A DNA stretch of 64,000 nucleotides, taken from Alphaproteobacteria bacterium (GTDB lineage: Bacteria > Pseudomonadota > Alphaproteobacteria > Micavibrionales > Micavibrionaceae). Shown here in pieces: positions 42,865-52,097 of the stretch. The stretch spans positions 1 to 64,000 of the forward strand of contig JAGNKE010000005.1 in the NCBI GenBank assembly GCA_018000295.1, written 5' to 3'. The notes beneath the pieces are model-generated. The model saw only the letters and a program-made list of their open reading frames with translations, was not told the origin of the DNA and did not search any database. Position 1 is the stretch's first letter; each line of letters opens with the position of its first letter. The position numbers and the translations under genes are program-made.

Positions 42865-45407
42865 CCGATCACCACATTCACAATGCGGCCCGGAACCACA
42901 ATCACTTTCCGAACCTGTTTTTCACCAATCGCACGCTTCACGTTTTCTTCGGCCAGCGCGATATCCTCCGCCGTCTTTTGATCGGCATTCGCAGGCAGAG
43001 TGATGGAGGCGCGCAGCTTGCCGTTCACCTGCACCCCGATCGTCACCGTATCGGCAACCAGAAGCGCCGGATCGACCTCAGGCCACGGCTCCTGCGCCAG
43101 CAAACTCTTATGCCCCATCTTCTCCCACAACTCCTCCGCCAGATGCGGCATGATCGGGTTGATGAGAATGATAAAGACCTTCGCCGCCTCGGCCAGCGCC
43201 GCCTTCTCATCCGCGGAACTCGCCGCAAAAGCCGTAAACCCGTTATAGAATTCGCGGATTTTCGCCACCGCCTTGTTCATATGAAAGGCTTCGATATCCT
43301 CGCCCACGCCTTTGATCGTCTTGTGCGTCAACCGCCGCAGATCAAGAGCCTTCGGAGAATATTCGCCTTTGAAAGTCTCGGCCCCTGACAAATCCAGATC
43401 GTGGATCGCCGAATAAACCCGGTTCACAAAACGCCACGCGCCCTCGATCCCCGCCTCCGTCCATTCCAGATCACGCTCCGGCGGCGAGTCGGACAAAATA
43501 AACAACCGCGCCGCATCCGCCCCGTAAGTCTCCAAAATATCTTCGGGATCGACAACGTTCTTTTTCGATTTCGACATCTTGATCGTCGCCCCGACCTTTA
43601 TGGGCGCTCCGGTCTGTGCGTGAACAGCCGCACCATCTTTCTTGACGATATCCGCAGGAAACACCCATTTGCCCTCAGCATCCTGATACGTCTCATGCGT
43701 CACCATCCCCTGCGTAAACAACCCGAGAAACGGTTCGTCGCAATCGACATAGCCGCAATCGCGCATAATTTTTGTAAAGAACCGGGCATAAAGAAGATGC
43801 AAAACCGCGTGCTCCACCCCGCCGATATACTGCTCCACCGGCATCCAGTATTTCGCCTTGTCCTTGGCCACGGGAATTTTCTCATTCTTGGGATCGCAAT
43901 ACCGGAACTGATACCAACTCGACTCAAAAAACGTATCGAACGTATCCGTCTCGCGCCGCGCCGCCTTCCCGCATTTCGGACAATCGACATTCTTCCATGT
44001 CGGATGATGTTCCAGCGGATTCCCCGGCTTATCGAAGCTCACATCATCAGGCAGCGTCACGGGCAACTGATCTTCGGGAACAGGAACAACCCCACAAGAC
44101 TCACAATGAATGACAGGGATCGGGCAACCCCAATACCGCTGCCGTGAAACGCCCCAATCCCGCAAGCGGAACTGCGTGGTCCCGAAACCCGTGTTGTTGA
44201 CTTCGCACCGTTTGATCACTTCCGCCTTCGCGTCCTCGACCTCCATCCCGTCCAGCCACTGCGAATGCGCCAGCTTGCCGGGTCCGTTATAGGACTCCTT
44301 CGAAAGGTCGATCCCCCCGTCGGGAATCACGACAGGCAAAATCTCAAGCTTGTATTTCGTGGCGAACTCATAATCCCTCTGGTCATGCGCCGGAACGCCG
44401 AAAATCGCTCCCGTCCCGTAATCCATCAAAATGAAGTTGGCGATATAAACCGGAACCTCCCGCCCCAATAACGGATGCGTGGCCTTAAAGCCTGTATCGA
44501 ACCCAATTTTTTCCGCCTGCTCGATAGCCGCTTCCGAAGTCCCCCCCGCCCGACATTCCTGCTGAAACTCCTCGAAGCCCTTCTTGTCTCCGGCCAGCTT
44601 CGCACTCAACGGATGATCCGGCGCCAGAGCAAGAAACGAAGCGCCGAACAACGTATCCGGCCGCGTCGTAAACACTTCGATTTTCTCTTCCCGCCCGACG
44701 ATATCCCACTGGAATTGCAGCCCCTGGGATTTCCCGATCCAGTTGGCCTGCATGATCCGCACCTTCTCCGGCCAGCGCGGCAGGTTATCAAGGCAGGATA
44801 ACAATTCCTCGGCATAATCGGTGATTTTCAAAAACCACTGGTTCAGCTTCCGCCGCTCGACGGGCGCACCCGTCCGCCAACCCTTGCCGTCAATCACCTG
44901 CTCATTCGCCAAAACCGTATTATCCACCGGATCCCAGTTGACGATGGACTCTTTGCGGTAAGCGATCCCCTTCTCAAGGAATTTCAGGAACATCGCCTGC
45001 TCATGACGGTAATAATCGGGATCACAGGTGGCTACTTCCCGTTCCCAGTCAATCGACAGTCCCATCGACTGCAACTGCGTCCGCATCGTGCGGATATTCT
45101 CATGCGTCCATTTTTTCGGATGCTCTCCGCGCTCTATGGCAGCGTTCTCAGCAGGAAGCCCGAAAGCATCCCACCCCATCGGGTGAATGACGTTAAAACC
45201 CTTAGCCGTGCGGTACCGCGCCACCACATCGCCCAGCGTGTAATTCCGCACGTGCCCCACATGAATCCGCCCCGAAGGATATGGAAACATCTCCAGCACG
45301 TAATATTTCGGTTTATCGGATTGCTCGGAAACGGCAAAAGACTGGCGCTCGTCCCAGATGCGCCGCCATTTCTTCTCGGTATCCTTGATATTGTAACGCT
45401 CACTCAT
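42861..45407 (-). CDS. leuS: Leucyl-tRNA synthetase
   Basis: An 848-aa class I synthetase: HVGHVRNYTLGDVVARY (HIGH), the zinc-like CESCGVVPVPEDQLP and CPKCG pairs, an editing domain (about residues 220-400) and KMSKSKKNVVDPEDI (KMSKS). GGAG lies 8 nt before the ATG, and a GC-only 8-bp hairpin covers part of it. Confidence 0.97.
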   Translation of the reverse strand: MSERYNIKDTEKKWRRIWDERQSFAVSEQSDKPKYYVLEMFPYPSGRIHVGHVRNYTLGDVVARYRTAKGFNVIHPMGWDAFGLPAENAAIERGEHPKKWTHENIRTMRTQLQSMGLSIDWEREVATCDPDYYRHEQAMFLKFLEKGIAYRKESIVNWDPVDNTVLANEQVIDGKGWRTGAPVERRKLNQWFLKITDYAEELLSCLDNLPRWPEKVRIMQANWIGKSQGLQFQWDIVGREEKIEVFTTRPDTLFGASFLALAPDHPLSAKLAGDKKGFEEFQQECRAGGTSEAAIEQAEKIGFDTGFKATHPLLGREVPVYIANFILMDYGTGAIFGVPAHDQRDYEFATKYKLEILPVVIPDGGIDLSKESYNGPGKLAHSQWLDGMEVEDAKAEVIKRCEVNNTGFGTTQFRLRDWGVSRQRYWGCPIPVIHCESCGVVPVPEDQLPVTLPDDVSFDKPGNPLEHHPTWKNVDCPKCGKAARRETDTFDTFFESSWYQFRYCDPKNEKIPVAKDKAKYWMPVEQYIGGVEHAVLHLLYARFFTKIMRDCGYVDCDEPFLGLFTQGMVTHETYQDAEGKWVFPADIVKKDGAAVHAQTGAPIKVGATIKMSKSKKNVVDPEDILETYGADAARLFILSDSPPERDLEWTEAGIEGAWRFVNRVYSAIHDLDLSGAETFKGEYSPKALDLRRLTHKTIKGVGEDIEAFHMNKAVAKIREFYNGFTAFAASSADEKAALAEAAKVFIILINPIMPHLAEELWEKMGHKSLLAQEPWPEVDPALLVADTVTIGVQVNGKLRASITLPANADQKTAEDIALAEENVKRAIGEKQVRKVIVVPGRIVNVVIG

Positions 45408-45417
45408 CCCAAAGACT

Positions 45418-45438
45418 CCGGGCCGTTATCCGGCCCGG
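45418..45438 (-). promoter_or_regulatory. Hairpin covering the leuS ribosome binding site
   Basis: CCGGGCCG (45438-45431) and CGGCCCGG (45425-45418) on the minus strand form a perfect 8-bp G/C stem with a 5-nt loop. Its 3' arm includes the GG of the leuS GGAG (45419-45416). No U tract follows, so it is not a standard terminator. It could limit translation of leuS or act as a processing site (inference). Confidence 0.55.
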
Positions 45439-45472
45439 TCCTGTATCAATTACAAATAAAACAGCTGTATTA

Positions 45473-46021
45473 TTAGTCGGTCTCGCCCAGATGAGCAACC
45501 CGCAACTGCCGCGCCCGGGTCAGGATCGCATCCTCAAGTTTGCGCGTCGTATCCTCAGCCACCTTGGCATCGGCCCAGCCGCTGCCGCTCTTGACTTGAC
45601 GGAAAGCCTTGACCTTAACGCCGTCAGACTTCAACTCGCGGCCCATAATAAAGACGTTCAACTTCAAGCGCTCATTCGGTGTTTCCGGCGCGGTATACCA
45701 TTCGGTCAGGATCACCCCGCCGAACGGATCGGCGCTGGCCAAAGGTATGAACGAGACAGTATCCAAAGCCGCCCGCCACAAAAACCCGTTAACGCCCACA
45801 GCGCTGGTCCCGGTATCGTCCTTCTTTTTCTTGCCCAGAAGTCCACCCTCGCCAAAAATACTATCCGGCTTCTCATAAATATTATTGTCGCCCGACAATT
45901 CGCGGTTAGTGCTGGTGGGATACTTTTCCTCACCTTTGATTACACCGCACCCGGAGAGCGAAAGTCCGGTCAAAGCGCAGACAATAATATGACAAGCAGA
46001 ACGACGCCGATTTGATTTCAT
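45473..46021 (-). CDS. DUF3576 lipoprotein
   Basis: A 182-aa lipoprotein with lipobox LSGCGVIKGEE and the DUF3576 body: VNGFLWRAALDTVSFIPLAS, DPFGGVILTEWY, then LNVFIMGRELKSDGVKV and a terminal RARQLRVAHL. It is a conserved alphaproteobacterial envelope protein usually found just upstream of leuS. AGGGA precedes the ATG. Confidence 0.9.
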   Translation of the reverse strand: MKSNRRRSACHIIVCALTGLSLSGCGVIKGEEKYPTSTNRELSGDNNIYEKPDSIFGEGGLLGKKKKDDTGTSAVGVNGFLWRAALDTVSFIPLASADPFGGVILTEWYTAPETPNERLKLNVFIMGRELKSDGVKVKAFRQVKSGSGWADAKVAEDTTRKLEDAILTRARQLRVAHLGETD

Positions 46022-46347
46022 TATGGTGTATCCCTGAAAAATTTCTCTTCATTTAGCACGCACACCCCAAGCGCTCAAGCCATGTTTTTTCGTGCTTGCG
46101 CTTGATGAACAATACGAATTAAACTGAGCTTTCCTGCGCAAGAAAATCATGTGGCAAAAATACCACGACTAAAAAGTTTTTAAAGACGTCCTCCCGCAAA
46201 GTGCGTTGACCCCCTTATCCTTTGCTGGCCTAATGGCACTGTTCACTGCTCTGGTGAGCATTTTTAATCCTTTAAGGTATCTGACGGGGTTAGTATGCAA
46301 ACTGCGGCGGTATACGCTCTAAGCAAAGTTTTAACTGGAGGAATATT
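46022..46347. other. Intergenic region with porin promoter candidate
   Basis: About 326 nt without a gene, between the divergent DUF3576 and porin genes. It holds an interrupted hairpin (46068-46080 with 46094-46104) and TTGACC (46206-46211) with CCTAAT (46229-46234) at 17 nt, a possible porin promoter that lacks the preferred A in -10. A short stem TGCTC/GAGCA (46247-46260) followed by TTTTTAAT lies in the leader. AACTGGAGG sits 6 nt before the porin ATG, a strong ribosome binding site. The leader would be about 105 nt long. Confidence 0.4.
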
Positions 46348-47406
46348 ATGAAAAAACTTCTTTTGACCAGCGTCGCGGTCAGTGGTTTGGCTCTCGCAGC
46401 CACCCCTGCACGCGCAGAGGTCGAACTCGAGCTCGGTGGTTACTTCAAGGGCTACATGGCTTGGGTTGACCAAGACGAGGTTCCTGGTAGCGAACTCAAT
46501 GACATCGACATGGTCCGCGACACCGAAGTCCATTTCGGCGGCGAAACCACCCTCGACAACGGCCTGACGGTCGGCGCACACATCGAAGCAGATGCTGATG
46601 GCGGCGATGGCTTCGGCGTTGACGAATCCTACCTTTACATGTCCGGCGACTGGGGCCGCGTTAACGTTGGTGCCGAAGACGGCGCAGCATACCTCCTGCA
46701 GGTAGCCGCTCCCTCTGCCGACAGCAACTATGACGGTCTCCGCCAGTTCGTATCTCCATTCAACTCCACCGTTGCTGGTGTTGATTTGAACACGGACTAC
46801 GCTGTTGATCCCTCTGGTAAAGCTGACAAACTGACCTACCTGTCGCCCGTATTCAACGGCTTCCAGGCGGGCGTCACCTTCTCGCCTGACACCGACTCTG
46901 CTGGCAGCTTCGGCATCGGCACTGATGACGTTGCTGGCGAAATCGGCCGCACCTATGAACTCGCCGCTCGTTACGAAGGCGAATTCAACAACATCGGCCT
47001 GATCCTCGGCGCTGGTTACTCTTACGGCGAACTGGAAGATGAAGCGACTGCTGATGACGATGACCGCCAGGTCTGGAACGTTGGTCTTGACCTCGATGTT
47101 GGTCCTGTTGGCGTCGGCGCAGCATACGTGTCCGACAACCTTGCCAATGAAGATGATGAATCCGACACGATCGTGGTTGGCGTAGATTACACGACCGGCC
47201 CTTTCAAGATCGGCGCATCTTACCTGAACGAAGATCGCGAAAACGATCAGGAGCTCGACCGTTACTCTGGCGGCGTTAACTACGAATACGGCCCTGGAAT
47301 GAGCTTCCGCGGCACGCTGACATTCGTTGACGCTGAAGAAGACGGAACTGGCGGCGACGATGCTGATGGCGTTGCTCTGCTCGTTGGAACGCAAGTCGAA
47401 TTCTAA
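46348..47406 (+). CDS. Alphaproteobacterial porin
   Basis: A 352-aa outer membrane porin. Signal peptide MKKLLLTSVAVSGLALAATP with cleavage after ARA, then EVELELGGYFKGYMAW, a typical first strand. It has alternating strands, acidic loops rich in D and E, DESYLYMSGDWGRVNVG (constriction region) and the terminal VALLVGTQVEF ending in Phe, as required by the barrel assembly machinery. Codon use suggests high expression, and it has its own strong ribosome binding site and terminator. Confidence 0.93.
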   Translation: MKKLLLTSVAVSGLALAATPARAEVELELGGYFKGYMAWVDQDEVPGSELNDIDMVRDTEVHFGGETTLDNGLTVGAHIEADADGGDGFGVDESYLYMSGDWGRVNVGAEDGAAYLLQVAAPSADSNYDGLRQFVSPFNSTVAGVDLNTDYAVDPSGKADKLTYLSPVFNGFQAGVTFSPDTDSAGSFGIGTDDVAGEIGRTYELAARYEGEFNNIGLILGAGYSYGELEDEATADDDDRQVWNVGLDLDVGPVGVGAAYVSDNLANEDDESDTIVVGVDYTTGPFKIGASYLNEDRENDQELDRYSGGVNYEYGPGMSFRGTLTFVDAEEDGTGGDDADGVALLVGTQVEF

Positions 47407-47432
47407 TCGAATTCTTCTCGTATAAAATTTCG

Positions 47433-47468
47433 AAGGGGCGCTCTCAAGCGCCCTTTCTCTTTTTTTCC
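47433..47468 (+). terminator. Rho-independent terminator after the porin gene
   Basis: GGGCGCT (47436-47442) pairs with AGCGCCC (47447-47453) around a CTCA loop, followed by a T-rich run with TTTCTCTTTTTTT. Confidence 0.88.
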
Positions 47469-47488
47469 GGTTGTTTTATCGTGCCCCT

Positions 47489-48151
47489 ATGTCCATCAGA
47501 GAAAACCTGAATCACATCCTCCAGAACATCGAAAAAGCCGCCCGGAAATGGGACAGAGCATCCCAAGAGATTCACCTCGTCGCGGTCAGCAAAACCCAGC
47601 CACCCGAAAAAATTCGCGAAGCCCTCGATGCTGGACACCGCCTGTTTGGTGAAAACCGCGTTCAGGAGGCCATCACCCACTGGAAAGACATTAAGCCCCT
47701 CTATCCCGATCTTAAACTCCACCTCATCGGACCTCTCCAAACCAACAAGGTGAAAGAGGCCGTATCGCTCTTCGACATGATCGAAACCGTAGACCGCGAA
47801 AAACTCGCCCGCGCTCTCGCGGCTGAAATGCAAAAACAGGAACGCTCGATCCCCTGCCTGATCCAGGTGAACACAGGACACGAGGAACAGAAGGCAGGCA
47901 TCCCGCCGGAAGCCCTCCCCGCATTTCTGAAACTCTGCCGCAAAGATTGCCGCCTCGATATCCGCGGCCTTATGTGCATCCCCCCGGTGGACGAACCCGC
48001 CGCACTTCACTTCGCTCTGCTCAAAAAACTCGTCGCAGAAAATAACCTCAAAGACCTGAGCATGGGCATGAGCGCCGACTACGAAAAGGCCATTCCGCTC
48101 GGCGCGACCTACATTCGCGTCGGAACCGCCCTCTTCGGCCCCCGCCTTTGA
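47489..48151 (+). CDS. yggS: YggS/PROSC family pyridoxal-phosphate homeostasis protein
   Basis: A 220-aa PLP-binding TIM-barrel protein: LVAVSKTQPPEKI with the PLP lysine, FGENRVQEA, LHLIGPLQTNK, and LSMGMSADYEKAI with GATYIRVGTALFG. It balances vitamin B6 pools. The start is the ATG at 47489; the frame opens at a TTG 18 nt earlier. Confidence 0.94.
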   Translation: MSIRENLNHILQNIEKAARKWDRASQEIHLVAVSKTQPPEKIREALDAGHRLFGENRVQEAITHWKDIKPLYPDLKLHLIGPLQTNKVKEAVSLFDMIETVDREKLARALAAEMQKQERSIPCLIQVNTGHEEQKAGIPPEALPAFLKLCRKDCRLDIRGLMCIPPVDEPAALHFALLKKLVAENNLKDLSMGMSADYEKAIPLGATYIRVGTALFGPRL

Positions 48152-48153
48152 TT

Positions 48154-48765
48154 TCAGGTATTCAGATTAAGGAAATGTGAAGCCCGCGCCTGCTCCCCCT
48201 GCGCCTTGGCATACTGATGCGCCGCCCGCCCCGCCTCACCCTTGTATCGCAGGGACGGCGCGTCTTCCCCATCCCGTCCATCGACAAGAGAAAGCGCAAA
48301 GCCCAACGGCTCCTTCCCCGTCCCATCCTCAATAACCGCACTCACCAGCCCACTCGCCGCTCCCAAAGGTCCGCCGAAAACCCCGCCCCCGATAATCTGA
48401 CTGATGGGCTTGATCTGGTCCCCGGTGATCGCCCGGTAGAAAAAGCTTAAAATCGGGATATGCTGCAACGGATTAACCATATCCAGCAGATCGAAAAACC
48501 CGAACGGCTCTTCTTCCGTATTTGAAGATGCGTTTTGCGGCTCCTTTTGCACCTCCTCCAGCGTATCCCGGAAACTATTGCCGACCGTATAGACCGAAGA
48601 CTCCCCCTCGACCAGCTCCAAATCCTGTACTTTTGGCGGTTTTTTCTCCCAGGACGGAATCGGCCCGGCCGCACGATCATTGGAAACCATACGGAAAAAC
48701 CGAGGGTTTCCGCCATTATGCGAAGAATATATGTCGGTTTGGGTGGTCGCAGAAGAATCCAACAT
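48154..48765 (-). CDS. Conserved alphaproteobacterial protein with NPLQHIP motif
   Basis: A 203-aa protein. The middle part reads FFDLLDMVNPLQHIPILSFF followed by YRAITGDQI, a pattern I associate with uncharacterised alphaproteobacterial proteins, and then a Gly-rich segment IIGGGVFGGPLGAASGL that may insert in or touch the membrane. The N-terminal part is disordered. Function unknown. It converges with yggS, 2 nt apart. Confidence 0.75.
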   Translation of the reverse strand: MLDSSATTQTDIYSSHNGGNPRFFRMVSNDRAAGPIPSWEKKPPKVQDLELVEGESSVYTVGNSFRDTLEEVQKEPQNASSNTEEEPFGFFDLLDMVNPLQHIPILSFFYRAITGDQIKPISQIIGGGVFGGPLGAASGLVSAVIEDGTGKEPLGFALSLVDGRDGEDAPSLRYKGEAGRAAHQYAKAQGEQARASHFLNLNT

Positions 48766-48845
48766 GGAAACACCGTTTACGCATTAACAAGCTGATTTCT
48801 GCAACTCCCGTTCCAAGTCGCCTCTTTTCAAGCTAAAATCAACCC

Positions 48846-49400
48846 ATGGACAAAGAACACCCTACCCGATGGACCCTGTATGCAGACCCCAGCTCATGCG
48901 TATTTCTCGCCGATTTTCTAAAAAATTCCGGGTTTCTGGAAAAGATAAAACTGGAACCCGCCACGGACACGAACGGGGTAATCCGGGCCGAAGCGGTGAA
49001 CATCCCTGCCCTGATATTCAAAACCCCGATCAGACTGGGCGAATTGCTGGACACACTAAACAAAACAAAACCAAGCAATCCCAAAAGCAGGAACATAATC
49101 GATCACAAGGCCTTTACTCTGGACAAAACGCTCGGAACTCTGAATCTGAAAAAGTTCCCAAAATCACAAGAAATAAGGCTGACGGAAAAGGAAGTTGCAG
49201 TTATTGATTATCTCTACAGCAACAGCCATCGCACCGTATCGCGCAAGGAGTTACTGACCGCAGTCTGGGACTATGCTGAAAGCGTTGAAACCCACACGCT
49301 GGAAACTCACATTTACCGTCTGCGCCAGAAAATCGAAGTCGACCCTTCGGCCCCCCGAATACTATGCACCGACGAAAACGGCTATACGCTCAAGGGATAA
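48846..49400 (+). CDS. OmpR-type winged-helix protein without receiver domain
   Basis: A 184-aa protein. Residues about 105-184 form a response-regulator effector domain: EIRLTEKEVAVIDYLY, RKELLTAVWDYAESVETHTL and HIYRLRQKIEVDP, ending DENGYTLKG. The first 90 residues do not show receiver-domain acidic residues or the conserved Lys, so phosphorylation control is unlikely. Probably a DNA-binding regulator with an unusual sensor part. No ribosome binding site is obvious before the ATG. Confidence 0.82.
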   Translation: MDKEHPTRWTLYADPSSCVFLADFLKNSGFLEKIKLEPATDTNGVIRAEAVNIPALIFKTPIRLGELLDTLNKTKPSNPKSRNIIDHKAFTLDKTLGTLNLKKFPKSQEIRLTEKEVAVIDYLYSNSHRTVSRKELLTAVWDYAESVETHTLETHIYRLRQKIEVDPSAPRILCTDENGYTLKG

Positions 49401-49403
49401 AGA

Positions 49404-49970
49404 TCAAATCGGCAGTTCCTGCTTGGCTTTGACGATAGCCGCCGCGAGACTGTCGATCAGGCTTGCCCCGCGCTCGACTTGAAGACGGTCAATGCTTTGT
49501 GCCGAAAGCAATCTTAAATCTCGGATCAAACGGGTGATTTGCTGGATGTCCTCGGAATAACTCGGGGTCTGTTCCGAAACGTCCGGCTTTTGATTTTTTC
49601 GGGCAACTTTACGCGAAACATGGGCCGCATGGGCATAGGCTTTCGCCGCCTCCGCAGCCTTTAGGCGCAAAGCCTCAACGCCTGCCGTTGGCCTTTGTGC
49701 AGAAGCCTCGGGAACGTAATCTACGGACAGACTCTCCTCAGCCGTAAGCCCATACTGCCGGATCAGAATGCTTTCAAGAAACAGTAACAGCGCCTCGGTA
49801 GAGACAGTAGCCTCATCCTCGTCAAAACGACCAGGGGAATCATCCTCCCGCCCCTCTCTCCTGTATCCGGAAAAACCAGAACCTTGCCCCAATAGCCCGT
49901 AACGCGTATCGGCGCCTTCGGCCTCACGCGGCTTGTAAGGACCAATAATCGGACCCAGCTTCGTATCCAT
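49404..49970 (-). CDS. Hypothetical soluble protein
   Basis: A 188-aa protein without signal or membrane segment. The first 60 residues are Gly/Arg/Asp-rich and probably disordered, the remainder helical (TEALLLFLESILIRQYGLTA; AAEAAKAYAHAAHVSRKVAR; final LIDSLAAAIVKAKQELPI). I do not recognise it. It converges with the winged-helix gene, 3 nt apart. Confidence 0.65.
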   Translation of the reverse strand: MDTKLGPIIGPYKPREAEGADTRYGLLGQGSGFSGYRREGREDDSPGRFDEDEATVSTEALLLFLESILIRQYGLTAEESLSVDYVPEASAQRPTAGVEALRLKAAEAAKAYAHAAHVSRKVARKNQKPDVSEQTPSYSEDIQQITRLIRDLRLLSAQSIDRLQVERGASLIDSLAAAIVKAKQELPI

Positions 49971-50057
49971 CGTGCATAAGCATTTCTATAATATATGCCC
50001 CCACAATAGCAGAAACCTCAGGAAATCTGCAAATATTTCAGCAAAACGGGCAAAACC

Positions 50058-50831
50058 TCATTTTTTGAGGTCAAAGGGATGGGGGTACTTAAGATCCTCG
50101 GGCAGATTCTTAAGCTTATACTCTTCGGCATACCACGGCGCGACAAAATCCCAGAGTTGCACCATAGAGTCGGTTTCGTTACTTTTAAACTCACATTTCA
50201 TGTAAGCAATATCGCCGATCATTATCCACTGAGACATAGTGCCAATTTTAATGGGCGCAGAATGATCAGCATTTGTTGGCCTAACATCAATAGTAATCAA
50301 GGCATCATAATTATTATTCGGTTCAGGTAGTTTTTCTTTAATGACCTCATAATGCTCCTGCTTAAGCGATATATCGGCAAAGAAGGCAAGTCGGTTAACG
50401 ATCAACGAAACCCACTCATTGTGGCCATATGGATAGGAAAAAGTTGGAATATACTCATCATCTTGCTCTGGAAACTGAAAAAAAATCCTCGCAGGCTGAT
50501 CACCAACCGGTGGCGTGTAATGAACTTGTACAATTGTCTCAATATGAAGAACATCCTTTTTTGGATCAAATTGTCCGTAACCAGAACCTAAACGGATAGT
50601 TTCATTGATAAGAAAATCTTCTTTGTCCGACTCCGGCAGCTCCTTATAACGCTGGCCAGATTTAACCCAAAAATCAAAATCAGGCGACTTCTGACCTAAA
50701 TGAAAAAAAGCAAAAACCCCCCTCTCAATCTGAGTACTGCCCCCAATAGGCAGAGCTTCGGAAAATGCACGGAGAGCAAAAAAAGTGCTAAATGCCCAGC
50801 AGAAGGAAAAAAAAACGAAACAATTTCTCAT
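50058..50831 (-). CDS. Hypothetical secreted protein
   Basis: A 257-aa protein with an N-terminal signal peptide (MRNCFVFFSFCWAFSTFFAL, cleavage probably near SEA). The mature part contains RLGSGYGQFDPKKDVLHIET, YTPPVGDQPARIFFQFPEQ, FADISLKQEHYEVI and WDFVAPWYAEEYKLKNL. It looks like a periplasmic beta-rich domain. No family assigned with confidence. The gene is AT-richer than its flanks. Confidence 0.7.
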   Translation of the reverse strand: MRNCFVFFSFCWAFSTFFALRAFSEALPIGGSTQIERGVFAFFHLGQKSPDFDFWVKSGQRYKELPESDKEDFLINETIRLGSGYGQFDPKKDVLHIETIVQVHYTPPVGDQPARIFFQFPEQDDEYIPTFSYPYGHNEWVSLIVNRLAFFADISLKQEHYEVIKEKLPEPNNNYDALITIDVRPTNADHSAPIKIGTMSQWIMIGDIAYMKCEFKSNETDSMVQLWDFVAPWYAEEYKLKNLPEDLKYPHPFDLKK

Positions 50832-50878
50832 AAAAGTGCAAGACAGGGGCTAAAGCTTTTTATGCTATTATTAATACC

Positions 50879-51475
50879 ATGACTGAGGATATTCACAAAG
50901 TGCCGTTTTACAAAAAGACAAATATAGACGAAACAAGCCTATGGCTTAAAGAAACCTTTGACGTAAAAAAATTGGAACCACCAAATTACATACAGACAAA
51001 AACTAGATCAAAAATAAAAACAAAAACATTATTAGAAAATACGGCCATCACTGTTTCATATAATCAAAAAAATGAATATTCCTCAGCACAGATAACAAAT
51101 AGCAAAGTAAAAAAAAACTATGGCAAAAAGAAAAAAAGGAAAAATCTGCCCAGAATAGACCACGAAATCGACCTGCATTATTTAAGTCAGGCCCAGTCTT
51201 ATGAAGTTATTATTGCAGGATTGCAATACGCATACGACAATAACAAGACTTGTGTTCTCATCATAACAGGGAAAGGCTCAATAAAAAGCAAGGATTCCGA
51301 TACAACTAAGGGAATACTTCGTAAGAATGTGCCAAAATGGTTGGAGAGTCATACCTTAAGCAAAATTATTTTAAAAGTATGTCCGGCAGACAACTCCCAC
51401 GGCGGAGAGGGCGCGTTATATGTACAGTTAAGAAAAAAACCCAAACTTAAAGCCAACACTGACTGGCCGTATTAA
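50879..51475 (+). CDS. Smr-domain protein
   Basis: A 198-aa protein. After a lysine-rich, low-complexity N-terminal half, the Smr domain begins: HEIDLHYLSQAQSYEVI, CVLIITGKGSIKS and the closing NSHGGEGALYVQLRK. Smr domains are nicking or RNA-cleaving nucleases related to MutS2. Alphaproteobacteria often carry such a DUF/Smr gene near hslU. The gene is very AT-rich. Divergent from the secreted protein gene, with 47 nt between. Confidence 0.85.
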   Translation: MTEDIHKVPFYKKTNIDETSLWLKETFDVKKLEPPNYIQTKTRSKIKTKTLLENTAITVSYNQKNEYSSAQITNSKVKKNYGKKKKRKNLPRIDHEIDLHYLSQAQSYEVIIAGLQYAYDNNKTCVLIITGKGSIKSKDSDTTKGILRKNVPKWLESHTLSKIILKVCPADNSHGGEGALYVQLRKKPKLKANTDWPY

Positions 51476-51584
51476 TCGGGTCTGGACCCAATAATTACCC
51501 ACATCCCTGTTGGAAATTAGGTAGGACTTGCGTAAATATTCAATACACCTATGTCAGCCCTTTAAAAAAGCCTTGGTTTTCTCC

Positions 51585-52067
51585 TTAAGGTAAGGAAACC
51601 AACCTTTTGGTGTCGCCATACTTATCTGTAAATTCTATATAGGGATCTTCTGTTGCAGCATTTAAACCGATAACCATTCTATCCTGGCCATAAGAATCTT
51701 TAAATATCAGCGTCGGAACATCTGTAAGATTATTTAAGCGTAAGAGCATCCTGAGCCTCTGCTTACGATCATGCAGTCCAATCAGAGGTTGGCCTTTTTC
51801 CTTATAACCAGAGTACGTCCCCATTTGTAGACGAACATTTTCCCTCTCATCAAAAAGGAAAAAAGTACCTTGTGAAATCTGCCCAGGCCCTAAATACGCG
51901 ATTCTATGAGACTCTGAATTATAAAGATCGACCATACTTCGAGCAGAATCGATTTTCTCCTCAGGAGCAGCGGCCAGAAGTGGGGAGGAGTTAAAAATTA
52001 TGGCCCCCGCAACCCCGCCGGTAAAACCAGTCAGCAGAGTAACAAACGTCCGTATAAATTTTTTCAT
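51585..52067 (-). CDS. Hypothetical exported protein
   Basis: A 160-aa protein with an N-terminal hydrophobic segment (FVTLLTGFTGGVAGAIIF) and a likely beta-rich mature part: RIAYLGPGQISQGTFFLFDE, LIGLHDRKQRLRMLLRL, LIFKDSYGQDRMVIGL and IEFTDKYGDTKRLV. The repeated phrase of strand-turn-strand with a D-x-G turn suggests a small repeated sheet. GAGG lies 5 nt before the ATG. No family recognised. Confidence 0.68.
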   Translation of the reverse strand: MKKFIRTFVTLLTGFTGGVAGAIIFNSSPLLAAAPEEKIDSARSMVDLYNSESHRIAYLGPGQISQGTFFLFDERENVRLQMGTYSGYKEKGQPLIGLHDRKQRLRMLLRLNNLTDVPTLIFKDSYGQDRMVIGLNAATEDPYIEFTDKYGDTKRLVSLP

Positions 52068-52097
52068 CGCAACCTCAAGAATAACAAGTACTAAGCC

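Noticed and set aside
46264-47394. 376-aa open frame on the minus strand
   Set aside because: Exact antisense of the porin gene; its length comes from the porin's biased codon use.
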